Virus record (IMG/VR): IMGVR_UViG_3300017782_000162
Span: 1-27,259 of that record
Length of the DNA: 27,259 nucleotides
Direction: 5' to 3' (one strand)
Source: a virus
Part shown: one piece after another, positions 1 through 12,798 of the stretch
How positions within the stretch are numbered: position 1 is the first letter of the stretch
How the letters are laid out: each line of letters opens with the position of its first letter
Program-made: the position numbers and the translations under genes
The notes under the pieces: model-generated
What the model was told of the DNA's origin: nothing
Databases searched by the model: none
The model's input: only the letters and a program-made list of their open reading frames with translations

Positions 1-279
1 GTCTATATCATGCAATAAATCGTGTACCTTGTCCATTATTTGTTTGGTTTCTTTAGAACCTTTGTATTGTGACCAAATATCTATATTAACAGTGTATTCT
101 CCACCATCAATATCTTTGGTGCTGTAATCAATAGCTGTTTCTTCTCCTATTGCAATAAATGGATAGGCTTGATTCTGCTTAACTTCATCTACTACTCCAC
201 AAGATAAAGTATCAGTTATAGCAGCTACATTTAGGGTAGTGAATATTGCTTGTTGAAATGCAAACTGTCCTATAGCCAT
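1..279 (-). CDS. DUF3168-family tail completion protein (partial)
   Basis: The reading frame starts at ATG 279 and runs off the left edge of the window, so only about 93 N-terminal residues are visible and the C-terminus is missing. The protein begins MAIGQFAFQQAIFTTLN. It carries the family pattern of a Pro-Phe-hydrophobic-Ile-Gly-Glu strand followed by a Gly-Gly-Glu-Tyr-Thr strand and Trp-Ser-Gln-Tyr-Lys-Gly, then a helix. This matches DUF3168 (SPP1 gp17/HK97-type tail-to-head completion proteins), which sit where the tail joins the connector. Its start overlaps the stop of the upstream gp10-like gene by one base (TAATG), indicating translational coupling in the head-tail connector operon. 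The family call is from visible pattern only. Confidence 0.8.
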   Translation of the reverse strand, partial: MAIGQFAFQQAIFTTLNVAAITDTLSCGVVDEVKQNQAYPFIAIGEETAIDYSTKDIDGGEYTVNIDIWSQYKGSKETKQIMDKVHDLLHDID

Positions 280-710
280 TATACTATTCCGTCATCTTTA
301 AACATTTTCACTATCTTTCTCCTATTCTTTTCTAATGCAGGTGACATAAATGGTCTAGGCATCATAGTAGTTGTTCCAAACTCCAATGCTTGTGAATAGG
401 GTGCTGCTGAAACTATCTGACCTACCATAGATCCATTTGATCTTTTTTTAACATTCATTGTGATATTGCTTCTTAAGAATCCTGTATCCGTTGCAGGTGG
501 AGCCCCTGCTATAGAAGCCTGATGTACTCTTCTCTGATTATATTTTTGATATACTCTACCACTACCTTTTTTCCCTAAACTTTCTTTAGCTGTATTTTGG
601 ACTAATACAGTTGCTCTACCTATAGTTCCAAAGGCTTTAACTTGAGCTTGTATTGTCAACATCTTTTCCATGTGTTTTTTTAGATCTGCAGCATTTTTAA
701 ATGTAGGCAT
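279..710 (-). CDS. HK97 gp10-like head-tail/neck protein
   Basis: This 143-residue protein has the typical length of the HK97 gp10 family. The C-terminal half shows the family signature: Pro-Pro-Ala-Thr-Asp-Thr-Gly-Phe-Leu-Arg near residue 75, then Pro-Tyr-Ser-Gln-Ala-Leu-Glu-Phe-Gly-Thr and Met-Pro-Arg-Pro-Phe-Met-Ser-Pro-Ala-Leu. The basic N-terminal half is helical. Family members act in the neck or tail-completion region during assembly of the siphovirus head-tail interface. The gene lies between the head-tail joining gene and the DUF3168 gene, the expected order, and both junctions are one-base TAATG overlaps. The call is secure at family level; the exact position in the virion is inferred. 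Confidence 0.88.
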   Translation of the reverse strand: MPTFKNAADLKKHMEKMLTIQAQVKAFGTIGRATVLVQNTAKESLGKKGSGRVYQKYNQRRVHQASIAGAPPATDTGFLRSNITMNVKKRSNGSMVGQIVSAAPYSQALEFGTTTMMPRPFMSPALEKNRRKIVKMFKDDGIV

Positions 711-1045
711 TATGCAGCAACTCCTTCTTCACATAATAACTGAAGAAATCTATCTCTTTCCTGAACATTGATTATGTTCTTAATCTGAAATGTCCTGCCT
801 TCATATTGAATACGCCAAGAGCTATCTATCTCTTTTCTGTATCTTATAAATATTTTATGAGTGACTTTCTCTTGGATCTTGCCTTGTCTATACTGCTCAG
901 AGCCACCTGAAGGTCTTATATCAGCATATATTTGAGCTACTGTTGCATGAGCTACAGTGCATCCACCCGCACCATCAGAGCTTTCTGTACCTGATTGCAG
1001 GTCTACTCTGTATCTTAGTTTGCCTATGCTTGTTGGTGCCTTCAT
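710..1045 (-). CDS. Phage head-tail joining (head closure) protein
   Basis: This 111-residue protein matches the SPP1 gp16/HK97 head-closure family (phage head-tail joining protein) in length and pattern. An N-terminal Gly-Lys-Leu-Arg-Tyr-Arg-Val-Asp-Leu-Gln strand is followed by an Asp-Ile-Arg-Pro-Ser-Gly-Gly-Ser-Glu motif, a Thr-His-Lys-Ile-Phe-Ile-Arg-Tyr-Arg strand and a final Ile-Asn-Val-Gln-Glu-Arg-Asp-Arg stretch that is typical of the family. Such proteins form the ring that closes the connector after packaging. It starts one base inside the stop of the phiE125 gp8-like gene and ends one base inside the gp10-like start, so four connector genes form a tightly coupled string. Confidence 0.85.
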   Translation of the reverse strand: MKAPTSIGKLRYRVDLQSGTESSDGAGGCTVAHATVAQIYADIRPSGGSEQYRQGKIQEKVTHKIFIRYRKEIDSSWRIQYEGRTFQIKNIINVQERDRFLQLLCEEGVAA

Positions 1046-1707
1046 TAACCTACACCTTGTAAGTTAGATGAACCTAAACCCCCATGAATTACATATGGAG
1101 CATATAAAGATTTTATCATTAGCGGGAATTGTCTTGCTTGTAAATAGTCTATATTGTCTCCTCTATGCTCATACATGAAAGCTATGTGCTGCAACATACC
1201 TAATCTAATTGGCTCAGGTATTGAGAAAGGTGAAGAGTATCCTGCAACAAACTCTATCTCTATTGCATTAGCTACTCTAAGGGCTGAAGGAAATGTCTCT
1301 CCTGTTCTTAAAACCAGTCTAGCGGGTTCTCTAGCGTTGTCTACATAGTATCTTGAAGCTGCCATAGTGGTTGCATTATCTGAGTCATCATAAGTCTTTA
1401 AATGCGTTACAGAGACTACTGGTGACTTAGGAAGGCATATGTAATTCTTATAATAGTTCTTATATGGACCAGTTCTCATTCCTTCCCAAAGGGGATCTTC
1501 CATTTCATCAAGTGAATCCATGAATAGAGTATAGGTGGTGGACATTAGAGTCCTTCTTAGATGTTCTTCTGCATACCTTCTAGCAGTTTCAATGAATGGT
1601 CTTAAGACTCTTTCATCAGTGTTATCTTCTACTCTAAGATAGTCTTTTACTTCTTGTAATGTGACTGGTTCTTGAGTTGGTTGAGTTGTTATTTTTATAC
1701 CTGACAT
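1045..1707 (-). CDS. phiE125 gp8-like head-tail connector (adaptor) protein
   Basis: With the start at ATG 1707 the protein is 220 residues, beginning MSGIKITTQPTQEPVTLQEV. An upstream ATG at 1761 is in frame, but it lies inside the small membrane-protein gene 1707-1886. The 1707 start has an AGGAG ten bases ahead and forms a TAATG overlap with that gene's stop, so 1707 is preferred. The N-terminal Pro-Val-Thr-Leu-x-Glu-x-Lys-x-Tyr-Leu-Arg-Val-Glu pattern, the Ala-Arg-Arg-Tyr-Ala-Glu-Glu-His-Leu stretch and the C-terminal Pro-Glu-Pro-Ile-Arg-Leu-Gly-Met-Leu-Gln-His helix identify the gp6/phiE125 gp8 connector family. Members form a ring beneath the portal. Its neighbours are the head closure and neck genes, as expected. 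Confidence 0.85.
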   Translation of the reverse strand: MSGIKITTQPTQEPVTLQEVKDYLRVEDNTDERVLRPFIETARRYAEEHLRRTLMSTTYTLFMDSLDEMEDPLWEGMRTGPYKNYYKNYICLPKSPVVSVTHLKTYDDSDNATTMAASRYYVDNAREPARLVLRTGETFPSALRVANAIEIEFVAGYSSPFSIPEPIRLGMLQHIAFMYEHRGDNIDYLQARQFPLMIKSLYAPYVIHGGLGSSNLQGVG

Positions 1708-1886
1708 TAGATCATAGCTCCTATTATTTGTGAGCCTATAATCAAAACATAAAGACCCCAAATCATTTGTTCCATTCGGACAAATCTTTTAGACCCTGAT
1801 TCCATACGCTTTTCTATGCTTTCATAGCGTAAAGCACATATCTCTTCATGCTGATCTATTCTTGATTTTGCTGTCTTAGCTGTCAT
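1707..1886 (-). CDS. Small single-pass membrane protein, holin/XhlA-like architecture
   Basis: This is a 59-residue frame starting at ATG 1886 (MTAKTAKSRIDQHEEI...), with GGAGC five bases upstream and its stop overlapping the connector start (TAATG). The first 40 residues are charged and helical (heptad-like, with Arg-Tyr-Glu-Ser-Ile-Glu-Lys-Arg-Met). A single hydrophobic segment follows at about residues 41-58 (Met-Ile-Trp-Gly-Leu-Tyr-Val-Leu-Ile-Ile-Gly-Ser-Gln-Ile-Ile-Gly). A short amphipathic or coiled-coil N-terminus plus one C-terminal membrane helix is the architecture of haemolysin XhlA-type accessory proteins and some small holin-like phage proteins. I do not recognise a named family. 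A lysis-related or membrane-anchoring role is only inference. Flush coupling on the downstream side argues that it is a real gene. Confidence 0.72.
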   Translation of the reverse strand: MTAKTAKSRIDQHEEICALRYESIEKRMESGSKRFVRMEQMIWGLYVLIIGSQIIGAMI

Positions 1887-1959
1887 TTAAAGCTCCATAA
1901 CTTAATAATATTCTTTATATGAGCCATCTGACTTTTCTTCTCTTTTTTTGAGCCTTGTT

Positions 1960-3816
1960 CTAAATTGTATCACCTGTATATCTACATGACCATATTGTGT
2001 AAGAATACTTGACCCCTGCTTTTAGTGGCATACATTCATGTCCATGCGTAACTGCTGCAGGAAATAAGATCATTTTACCTACAGGAACATCTTTATTAGA
2101 GAAGCCTTGTCTAGGATAAATAAGCTCTGCACCTAGATAATCGTCATTAAGTTTTACAGATCCAGTGACTAATGAAGCATCATGATGTAAAGCTAACTTG
2201 ACTTGAGTATCCATAGAATATCTCATAACAAACGCATCTCTTATTCCGTGCATTAGCAATGGTTTCCAATACTGTTCCACTGTAGGGACTATATGATCTT
2301 GCCAATGCTTATCAAGCTCTGTAAATAGTTGAGTCTTTTTGTCTTTGTCTATTTGCTGTAATCTAATTTCTTTAGCAGGAAATTTATCATATTCTAAAGA
2401 ATCCCATCCACCATGATCATCAGCTATTTCAATAAGTCTCTCACATTGCTCCTGAGTCATGAAATCTACTAGAAGCATATCTTTGTCTATCTGTTCTACT
2501 TTATTATAGTGGGGGATGTATAAGGCACTCCTAGAGGGATAAAATTCATCATATAAACTGTTAAACTTACCTGCTGCACTTTCACCTCCGTTACCATGAT
2601 AAATACAAGGACAACAATAGGTATCAGGGTTATTGAGTTGATCTCCTAGCTTGACTGTTCTGTCATAATTTGTCTGAAATATATAACATTCATAATCAAT
2701 GCCTATATCAAATTTTCCACTTAAGAAACATTTTTGACAGTAGAGTTGATCATCATCATCATCAGCTATTTTATAATGATTAAATATTTTCTTTAACTCA
2801 AAGGCTCTCCCTACATATGTTCCACTGTTAATATATTTAAACTGCGTAGGTGCATCAGGAAACTGATCTGCTATTGATGAATCAGGATAACAAAACAACT
2901 CTCCTGAAAAGACTACTTTTTTGCCAAAGTCTAAATATCTTTCTAAGATAGTATCTAAATTATCTGCATAAAATACATCATAGGCATCAGTAAAAACTAT
3001 TACATCATCATCATGGATAGTTTTTAGATATTCCTTCATAAGGTTTACCTTCATACCACCACCCATGAAGCTCATATCTGTACCCTTCCAAACAATATTA
3101 GTGCCAATATTTGTTATAGATACGCCATGATGAGCAGCACTTGTATTTAGTTTAGAGCACTTCTTTCTGTCAGTACCACAAGTAACAGCATGGATCTTAA
3201 AGTTTCTAAAAGGCTTACTTTGTTCTATGTCTGAATAATAGTCCTTCCTAGATCTCTGATCACAATGATCTATCTTAAACGCAGCAGCATTAATAATATG
3301 TCCATTCTGAATACACTCAGGAAGAAACTCATCAACAGGAATAAAGTCTTTATAATCAATCTCTTGCAAGAGTCTTAAAGCACCTGCAGGTGTTAGATAA
3401 TAAGCTGTCATATTATATGGATAAAATGGTTTTTCTAATAGATCTGATAGATCAACAGTTTTACTTGGCTCATTCTCGTTTCTTTGAAGGTATACAAATT
3501 CTTGCTGTAAATCTTTATAAAGATCTTCATTGTAAAGATCATTAATAACTACATCATCTTCCATGATGATACATGGCTGATTAAGTTCATAACATCTCTT
3601 CCATGCTTTGATATGTGATAAGAAACAAGCTACTTCTGACTGTTGTAGAGGTCTATTTTTAAAAGGATCTATCCAATCTTTTCTGCCCCTGATATGTCTG
3701 AAATGATTATTCTGACCATCAACAGCTTCTATATACTCAAAGTCTTGTAGATTATTTTGCTGAAACGCTACTTTCCTATCAGCCCTTCTTAGGAGTGATA
3801 TAACTAGCTTCTTCAT
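1960..3816 (-). CDS. Trifunctional collagen modification enzyme: GT25 + PLOD-like GT + PLOD-like lysyl hydroxylase
   Basis: This 618-residue protein shows three domains. Residues 1-200 are a GT25 glycosyltransferase: Leu-Arg-Arg-Ala-Asp-Arg-Lys, EAVDG at 30-34, ACFLSH at 63-68, EDD at 86-88 and PVDEFLP at 160-166, the last as in animal collagen galactosyltransferase COLGALT. Residues 205-430 resemble the LH3/PLOD GT domain: WKGTDM at 243-248, GGG at 252-254, TDAYDV at 276-281, FSGELFCYP at 303-311, YINSGTYVG at 328-336, DDDDDQL at 352-358 and HGNG at 407-410. Residues 445-618 are a 2-oxoglutarate/Fe(II) lysyl hydroxylase domain with HHDAS at 544-548 (likely ligands H544 and D546), THGHE at 590-594 (H593 likely) and K603 where PLOD enzymes carry arginine. 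The likely substrate is the collagen-like fibre encoded upstream at 6440-12007. The start overlaps the FkbM stop (ATGA). Domain calls are strong; activity and substrate are inferred. Confidence 0.9.
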   Translation of the reverse strand: MKKLVISLLRRADRKVAFQQNNLQDFEYIEAVDGQNNHFRHIRGRKDWIDPFKNRPLQQSEVACFLSHIKAWKRCYELNQPCIIMEDDVVINDLYNEDLYKDLQQEFVYLQRNENEPSKTVDLSDLLEKPFYPYNMTAYYLTPAGALRLLQEIDYKDFIPVDEFLPECIQNGHIINAAAFKIDHCDQRSRKDYYSDIEQSKPFRNFKIHAVTCGTDRKKCSKLNTSAAHHGVSITNIGTNIVWKGTDMSFMGGGMKVNLMKEYLKTIHDDDVIVFTDAYDVFYADNLDTILERYLDFGKKVVFSGELFCYPDSSIADQFPDAPTQFKYINSGTYVGRAFELKKIFNHYKIADDDDDQLYCQKCFLSGKFDIGIDYECYIFQTNYDRTVKLGDQLNNPDTYCCPCIYHGNGGESAAGKFNSLYDEFYPSRSALYIPHYNKVEQIDKDMLLVDFMTQEQCERLIEIADDHGGWDSLEYDKFPAKEIRLQQIDKDKKTQLFTELDKHWQDHIVPTVEQYWKPLLMHGIRDAFVMRYSMDTQVKLALHHDASLVTGSVKLNDDYLGAELIYPRQGFSNKDVPVGKMILFPAAVTHGHECMPLKAGVKYSYTIWSCRYTGDTI

Positions 3817-4400
3817 TTTATAGCATATATGTCATCAGATTCTACATAAACAAGGTAGCCATGAGACTCTAAGAGCTCTCTTGCATAGATGTCATCTATG
3901 TGGGCGTGTTCTAACTTAATGAATGTTGGTAATATGCTCCATGAGTAAGCATCTAAGATGTTTGTTTCATGTCCTTCAACATCTAATTTTAGATAATCAA
4001 TCTCAGTGATATCATTCTTCTTTATAAGTGAATCTAATGTCATGCACTCTACACTATAAACAGAATCAATATAATCACTGTTATCAGCTAGGTTTAATAT
4101 TCTTTCGCCTTTGTGATGAGCATCAGTAATACTTGATATTCCCCTTCTCCAAATTCCAGTTTCTCTTGATCCACTGGATGTATCCATAACTTCAGTAAAC
4201 TCTGTCTCTCCGTCAAAATCAGATATTGCTGCAGATTCTATTACTAGATTTTCTCTATTGTCTATATGTTTAGCTAAGTTGATTAGATTCTCTCTAAACT
4301 TATTAGCAGGTTCACACATTACTCCTTTCCATTCTCCACCTTCTATCAGCTTGAGATTAGTATCAAAATCACAAGATCCTATTTCTATAAATGTTTTCAT
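3813..4400 (-). CDS. FkbM-family SAM-dependent methyltransferase
   Basis: This 195-residue protein begins with a Rossmann-type SAM motif (FIEIGSCDFDTN, residues 4-15). A strand leading to Cys-Glu-Pro (residues 29-31) follows, where the acidic residue normally binds the SAM ribose. The protein then carries the FkbM hallmark LKLDVEGHE at 137-145 and ends in a Tyr-Ala-Ile-Lys strand. FkbM enzymes O-methylate sugars and other hydroxyls, and many act on surface glycans. It lies four bases downstream of the 2-oxoglutarate oxygenase and overlaps the start of the collagen lysyl hydroxylase/glycosyltransferase, so the three are probably translated as a unit. I infer that it methylates a sugar or hydroxyl added to the phage fibre; a host glycan target is the main alternative. 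Confidence 0.87.
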   Translation of the reverse strand: MKTFIEIGSCDFDTNLKLIEGGEWKGVMCEPANKFRENLINLAKHIDNRENLVIESAAISDFDGETEFTEVMDTSSGSRETGIWRRGISSITDAHHKGERILNLADNSDYIDSVYSVECMTLDSLIKKNDITEIDYLKLDVEGHETNILDAYSWSILPTFIKLEHAHIDDIYARELLESHGYLVYVESDDIYAIK

Positions 4401-4404
4401 ATTT

Positions 4405-4974
4405 TTATTTCCATTTTGGTCCTTCCACCCAAGCCACTAGAGATCTTCTAATGCCTTTTGTGACAGGCTCTACTTTATGTTTAATTGGAGATGCAAAGAC
4501 TAAGACTGTTCCTTTCATTCTTATATCTGCTGCAGCAGGGGCTTCATACTGAGGATCAAACTTGAAGTCTCCGCCTTCATAATCTTTAGAGTCACTTAAT
4601 TGAATAGTGACACTTAGCTTTCTGTCATGGAATGTTGGATTCCCCCAAAAAGTGTCAAAGTGCCAATCATAAAAGCCCTCTTCCTCTCCGTCATATATTG
4701 TATATTGAATATCAGTCAATGAGTGAATATCAAAACCAAAGGCTATTTTGTTAGCAGCTCTTGCATACTTCCATACAATATCATAAATAAATTTAGAATT
4801 AGGATCTGCAGAATCAATCCATCTGACTTGGCTTCTTCTTACATCAGGGTTTATGTTGCTATCTTCGTTTGCTACTTGAGCTTTTTGAACTTCATAGTAT
4901 TCACATTCTTTTATTATATCGGCTATCTCTGTATCTGAGAGCTCACCTTTCCACATCTGCCAAATACTATTCAT
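4405..4974 (-). CDS. 2-oxoglutarate/Fe(II) dioxygenase, prolyl 4-hydroxylase-like (PKHD type)
   Basis: This 189-residue protein fits a single double-stranded beta-helix oxygenase domain. The metal site is visible as HFD at 105-107 (H105, D107) and H166 in Lys-His-Lys-Val. R176, ten residues later, is placed to bind the 2-oxoglutarate carboxylate. The LSVTIQLSD strand at 120-128 and YEGGDF at 132-137 are typical of P4H/PKHD-type hydroxylases. The enzyme would hydroxylate a protein side chain using O2 and 2-oxoglutarate. It is the first of three modification genes, with a candidate promoter at 5003-5031 and AAGGGA eight bases before the ATG. Placement next to the collagen-like fibre suggests a prolyl or other fibre hydroxylase, but the substrate is not shown by the sequence. 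Confidence 0.88.
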   Translation of the reverse strand: MNSIWQMWKGELSDTEIADIIKECEYYEVQKAQVANEDSNINPDVRRSQVRWIDSADPNSKFIYDIVWKYARAANKIAFGFDIHSLTDIQYTIYDGEEEGFYDWHFDTFWGNPTFHDRKLSVTIQLSDSKDYEGGDFKFDPQYEAPAAADIRMKGTVLVFASPIKHKVEPVTKGIRRSLVAWVEGPKWK

Positions 4975-5002
4975 GCTATATATCCCTTATAAGATTTATA
5001 CC

Positions 5003-5031
5003 ATTATGGGATGATAAGATGTAATTAGCAA
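5003..5031 (-). promoter_or_regulatory. Candidate sigma70-type promoter for the modification genes
   Basis: On the minus strand TTGCTA (5026-5031) and CATAAT (5003-5008) are separated by 17 bases, and the ATG of the dioxygenase lies about 28 bases downstream at 4974. It occupies the only sizeable gap (66 bases) between the fibre-associated gene and the modification genes. The match is 5 of 6 at -10 and 4 of 6 at -35. This is pattern-based only. Confidence 0.5.
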
Positions 5032-5040
5032 GTAGCGTTT

Positions 5041-5790
5041 CTATTCAAACTTTATCCAATAAACAAAGTCAGCAGTAACAGAATTTTGATATGGTAATAT
5101 TGGTATTGCGTTAGCCCATGTGTAAACAATTCTTGAACTAGCTGTAGAAACTACAGCATCAGTTCTATTTAATGTAGAGATTAAGACACTAGACCCGTAA
5201 GTTGGCATATAAGTGTTATTACCACTATGGTCAGTTTCTATATCTCCTGCGAAATGGACCTTAGTCCAATCAGTATCAGTTGTTTGAGCACCACTACCTT
5301 CAAAACATACCTTAGCTGCAAAAACTTGAGGGAATCCACCTGAGATTATATAACCTGCATAAGATAGCCATTTATTAGAATCAGCATTAGGTGCTAAATC
5401 AGAAAATGGAATCGCTGAAGTAGTGTGAGTGCTTGTTCCATCTAACAGCTCTCCTACTTGTGATGATGAACCGCCATTAGTTGCTCCTTGAGTACCACCT
5501 GATGTTCCCCATCCTGCAAAGTTAGTAGTAAGAGCTCCTTTTGTGCTACCAGTGGAAAAACTGCCTGTTCCTGATTTAGTTTTTACAACGCCATAATGAT
5601 CATTAAAAGAGTGTGTTGAGGTAGTGCCTTTTGAACTGGAATGAACGCTACCACCTCTATAGGGTTGTCGTTCCCATATCTTAGTGCTGTTCATTGCCAT
5701 ACTAGATGTTGAACCATTGCCATCATGATTCAGCATCATGTCTCTTATTCCGTCAGCTTGTAGGCTTTGCCCTCTTTTCAATGTTGTCAT
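5041..5790 (-). CDS. Ser/Thr/Gly-rich fibre-associated virion protein, unknown
   Basis: This 249-residue protein is of no recognised family. Residues 1-30 (MTTLKRGQSLQADGIRDMM...) are polar and helical. Residues 30-125 are very rich in Ser, Thr, Gly and Asn with few hydrophobic residues. The remainder (about 130-249) alternates hydrophobic and polar residues, suggesting a beta-rich globular domain that ends in Val-Tyr-Trp-Ile-Lys-Phe-Glu. There is no signal peptide or membrane segment. Its start overlaps the preceding gene by four bases (ATGA), and that gene overlaps the collagen-like fibre by one base, so all three are likely co-translated. A tail-fibre tip or receptor-binding accessory protein is a reasonable inference from position and composition. 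Confidence 0.7.
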   Translation of the reverse strand: MTTLKRGQSLQADGIRDMMLNHDGNGSTSSMAMNSTKIWERQPYRGGSVHSSSKGTTSTHSFNDHYGVVKTKSGTGSFSTGSTKGALTTNFAGWGTSGGTQGATNGGSSSQVGELLDGTSTHTTSAIPFSDLAPNADSNKWLSYAGYIISGGFPQVFAAKVCFEGSGAQTTDTDWTKVHFAGDIETDHSGNNTYMPTYGSSVLISTLNRTDAVVSTASSRIVYTWANAIPILPYQNSVTADFVYWIKFE

Positions 5791-6439
5791 TTGAATACCA
5801 GTGTAAACCTTGTTAGTGTCATTTTAAAGTCCATTACTACTTCAGCAGGTACTTCTTCACTAATCCCATCAGGAGTAGGAATACTTGTATATGCAGGTCT
5901 TTCATAATAATAATGTTGCTCTATATCTTCATGTACAACATCTTCATAGAGTACCCCAATATTTTCATAAGACTTTTGTGCCATCATTCTAAAAGCAGGT
6001 CCATTACCACACTGCACCCAAACATGAGCCTTGTTCGCACCTAAAGCTCTCTCAGCATTTCTTCTCTGCGTGGTATAGTCTAATGAGTATAGGTATGACT
6101 TAGAACCACTTTTATTAGGACTAAAAAGAGTTATAGATATATTTGCAGAAGTATCTGAAGAATCATAATGACCACAATAAATAGCTATTAACTTATCATC
6201 ATCAAACATTGCATGATTAAAAGGAGTATGCTCATCAGGACTCCATGAATCTTCACTGTAAACACTTAGAAATCTTGTAATGAAATAATCTCTTTTATGA
6301 TCATCTGTCATATTATCATCAAAAGGATGTGAACCTGCATCTATGTATGATTTAGAATCATCATAAAGTCTTTGAATAGTTCCGTCAGCTATCCATGTTT
6401 CCATTTGTTCAGAAGTAGGAGTTATATAAGAGTAAGCCA

Positions 6440-6440
<1 letters not shown>
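5787..6440 (-). CDS. Fibre-associated protein of unknown function
   Basis: This 217-residue protein starts one base inside the stop of the collagen-like fibre (TAATG) and ends inside the start of the next gene. The middle (about 85-165) has a mixed alpha/beta pattern: a hydrophobic strand Leu-Ile-Ala-Ile-Tyr-Cys-Gly-His-Tyr, an Ile-Thr-Leu-Phe strand, Gly-Ser-Lys-Ser-Tyr-Leu-Tyr-Ser, then a helix and Ala-His-Val-Trp-Val-Gln. That arrangement is compatible with a GNAT-like acetyltransferase fold, but I cannot see a clear acetyl-CoA loop. The last 15 residues (Lys-Met-Thr-Leu-Thr-Arg-Phe-Thr-Leu-Val-Phe-Lys) form a strand. Position implies a fibre assembly, modification or virion role. I do not assign a function. 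Confidence 0.7.
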
Positions 6441-12003
<5,563 letters not shown>

Positions 12004-12007
<4 letters not shown>

Positions 12008-12354
12008 CTACTTACATTTCCTCTAATAGAGTAGGTGCCTTCTAATATTCTATCTACCTTGCCATTTGAATCTGTCAACTCAATATCATAAACACCATCA
12101 CCTACTGTTAAGTTTGTAGTGTCTGTAGCTGATATTTGTAGAATGACAGTACCTGCAGAACCACCCATAGTGATTCTACTATTAGCAACTGTTAATGTGA
12201 CTACTTCTGAGGAATCATCTTGATTTTTACGCAGATCCATTTCTGCGGAATAACCTGTAAGGTTAATGACTGTATCACTAGCATCCTTAAGAGTTAGCGT
12301 GTGCTTGAATGTAGCTCCTTGCTCAATGATAAAATGATGATACCCTGCTGCCAT
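12004..12354 (-). CDS. Small beta-rich virion protein upstream of the fibre
   Basis: This 116-residue protein starts at ATG 12354 with AGGA about ten bases upstream, and its stop overlaps the fibre start (ATGA). The sequence alternates strands: [13 protein letters not shown], [13 protein letters not shown], [10 protein letters not shown], and Gly-Val-Tyr-Asp-Ile-Glu-Leu near residue 85. This pattern recurs in phage proteins encoded beside tail fibres and resembles small all-beta adaptor or BppU-N-like domains. I recognise the pattern but not a proven function. A fibre-attachment or adaptor role is inference from coupling to the collagen gene. Confidence 0.75.
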
Positions 12355-12427
12355 AAATAATTCCTAAATATAATATGGTATCTACCATTTCAGCTTCTGC
12401 TGTTAAAAGTATAACAAAGAACTAATG

Positions 12428-12784
12428 TTACTTGCTTTTCTTTGTTGTTTTCTTAGTAGATTTTTTCTTGGCTTTAGCTTTAGGTGCTTCTCCACCTTCC
12501 CATGCTTCATTGACATCAGGTGTTGATTCGTCATCTCCGATCAACTGACCTTTTTCATTTCTTGCTCTTACTGGCTCTACTTCAGCTTCTACTTCTACTA
12601 TTTCTTCTGCTGAATCCATCTTGACTTCCATAGCCCATCCGTTTTCTACAAAAGTTTGCATGACATCATCTTGCCATTGACCTTCAGATTCTATGATCTC
12701 GTCAGCCTTATATAATTTTACATCTGTTCCATGTTCGTTTGCTGACGCAGGTTTTGGAACCATGATTTTAAATTTCTTTGCCAT
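12428..12784 (-). CDS. Hypothetical protein with lysine-rich C-terminal tail
   Basis: This 118-residue protein starts MAKKFKIMVPKPASANEHGT. The first 55 residues form a small mixed domain ending in Glu-Asn-Gly-Trp-Ala-Met-Glu-Val. An acidic stretch at 60-72 is followed by Arg-Ala-Arg-Asn-Glu-Lys-Gly-Gln-Leu-Ile-Gly-Asp-Asp and Ser-Thr-Pro-Asp-Val-Asn-Glu-Ala-Trp (about 75-95). The last 17 residues are almost all Lys, Ala, Ser and Thr, a disordered polybasic tail that could bind nucleic acid. Similar small proteins lie between capsid and tail genes in many siphoviruses, but I cannot name a function. It is the first gene after the hairpin at 12805-12823. Confidence 0.72.
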   Translation of the reverse strand: MAKKFKIMVPKPASANEHGTDVKLYKADEIIESEGQWQDDVMQTFVENGWAMEVKMDSAEEIVEVEAEVEPVRARNEKGQLIGDDESTPDVNEAWEGGEAPKAKAKKKSTKKTTKKSK

Positions 12785-12798
12785 AATTATTTCCTGTT

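Noticed and set aside
1708-1761. In-frame upstream start (ATG 1761) for the connector gene
   Set aside because: It lies inside the coupled 59-residue gene. The 1707 start has AGGAG and a TAATG overlap.
1887-1959. Short gap after the PLOD-like fusion gene
   Set aside because: No frame, hairpin or promoter of useful quality beyond the ribosome site of the 59-residue gene.
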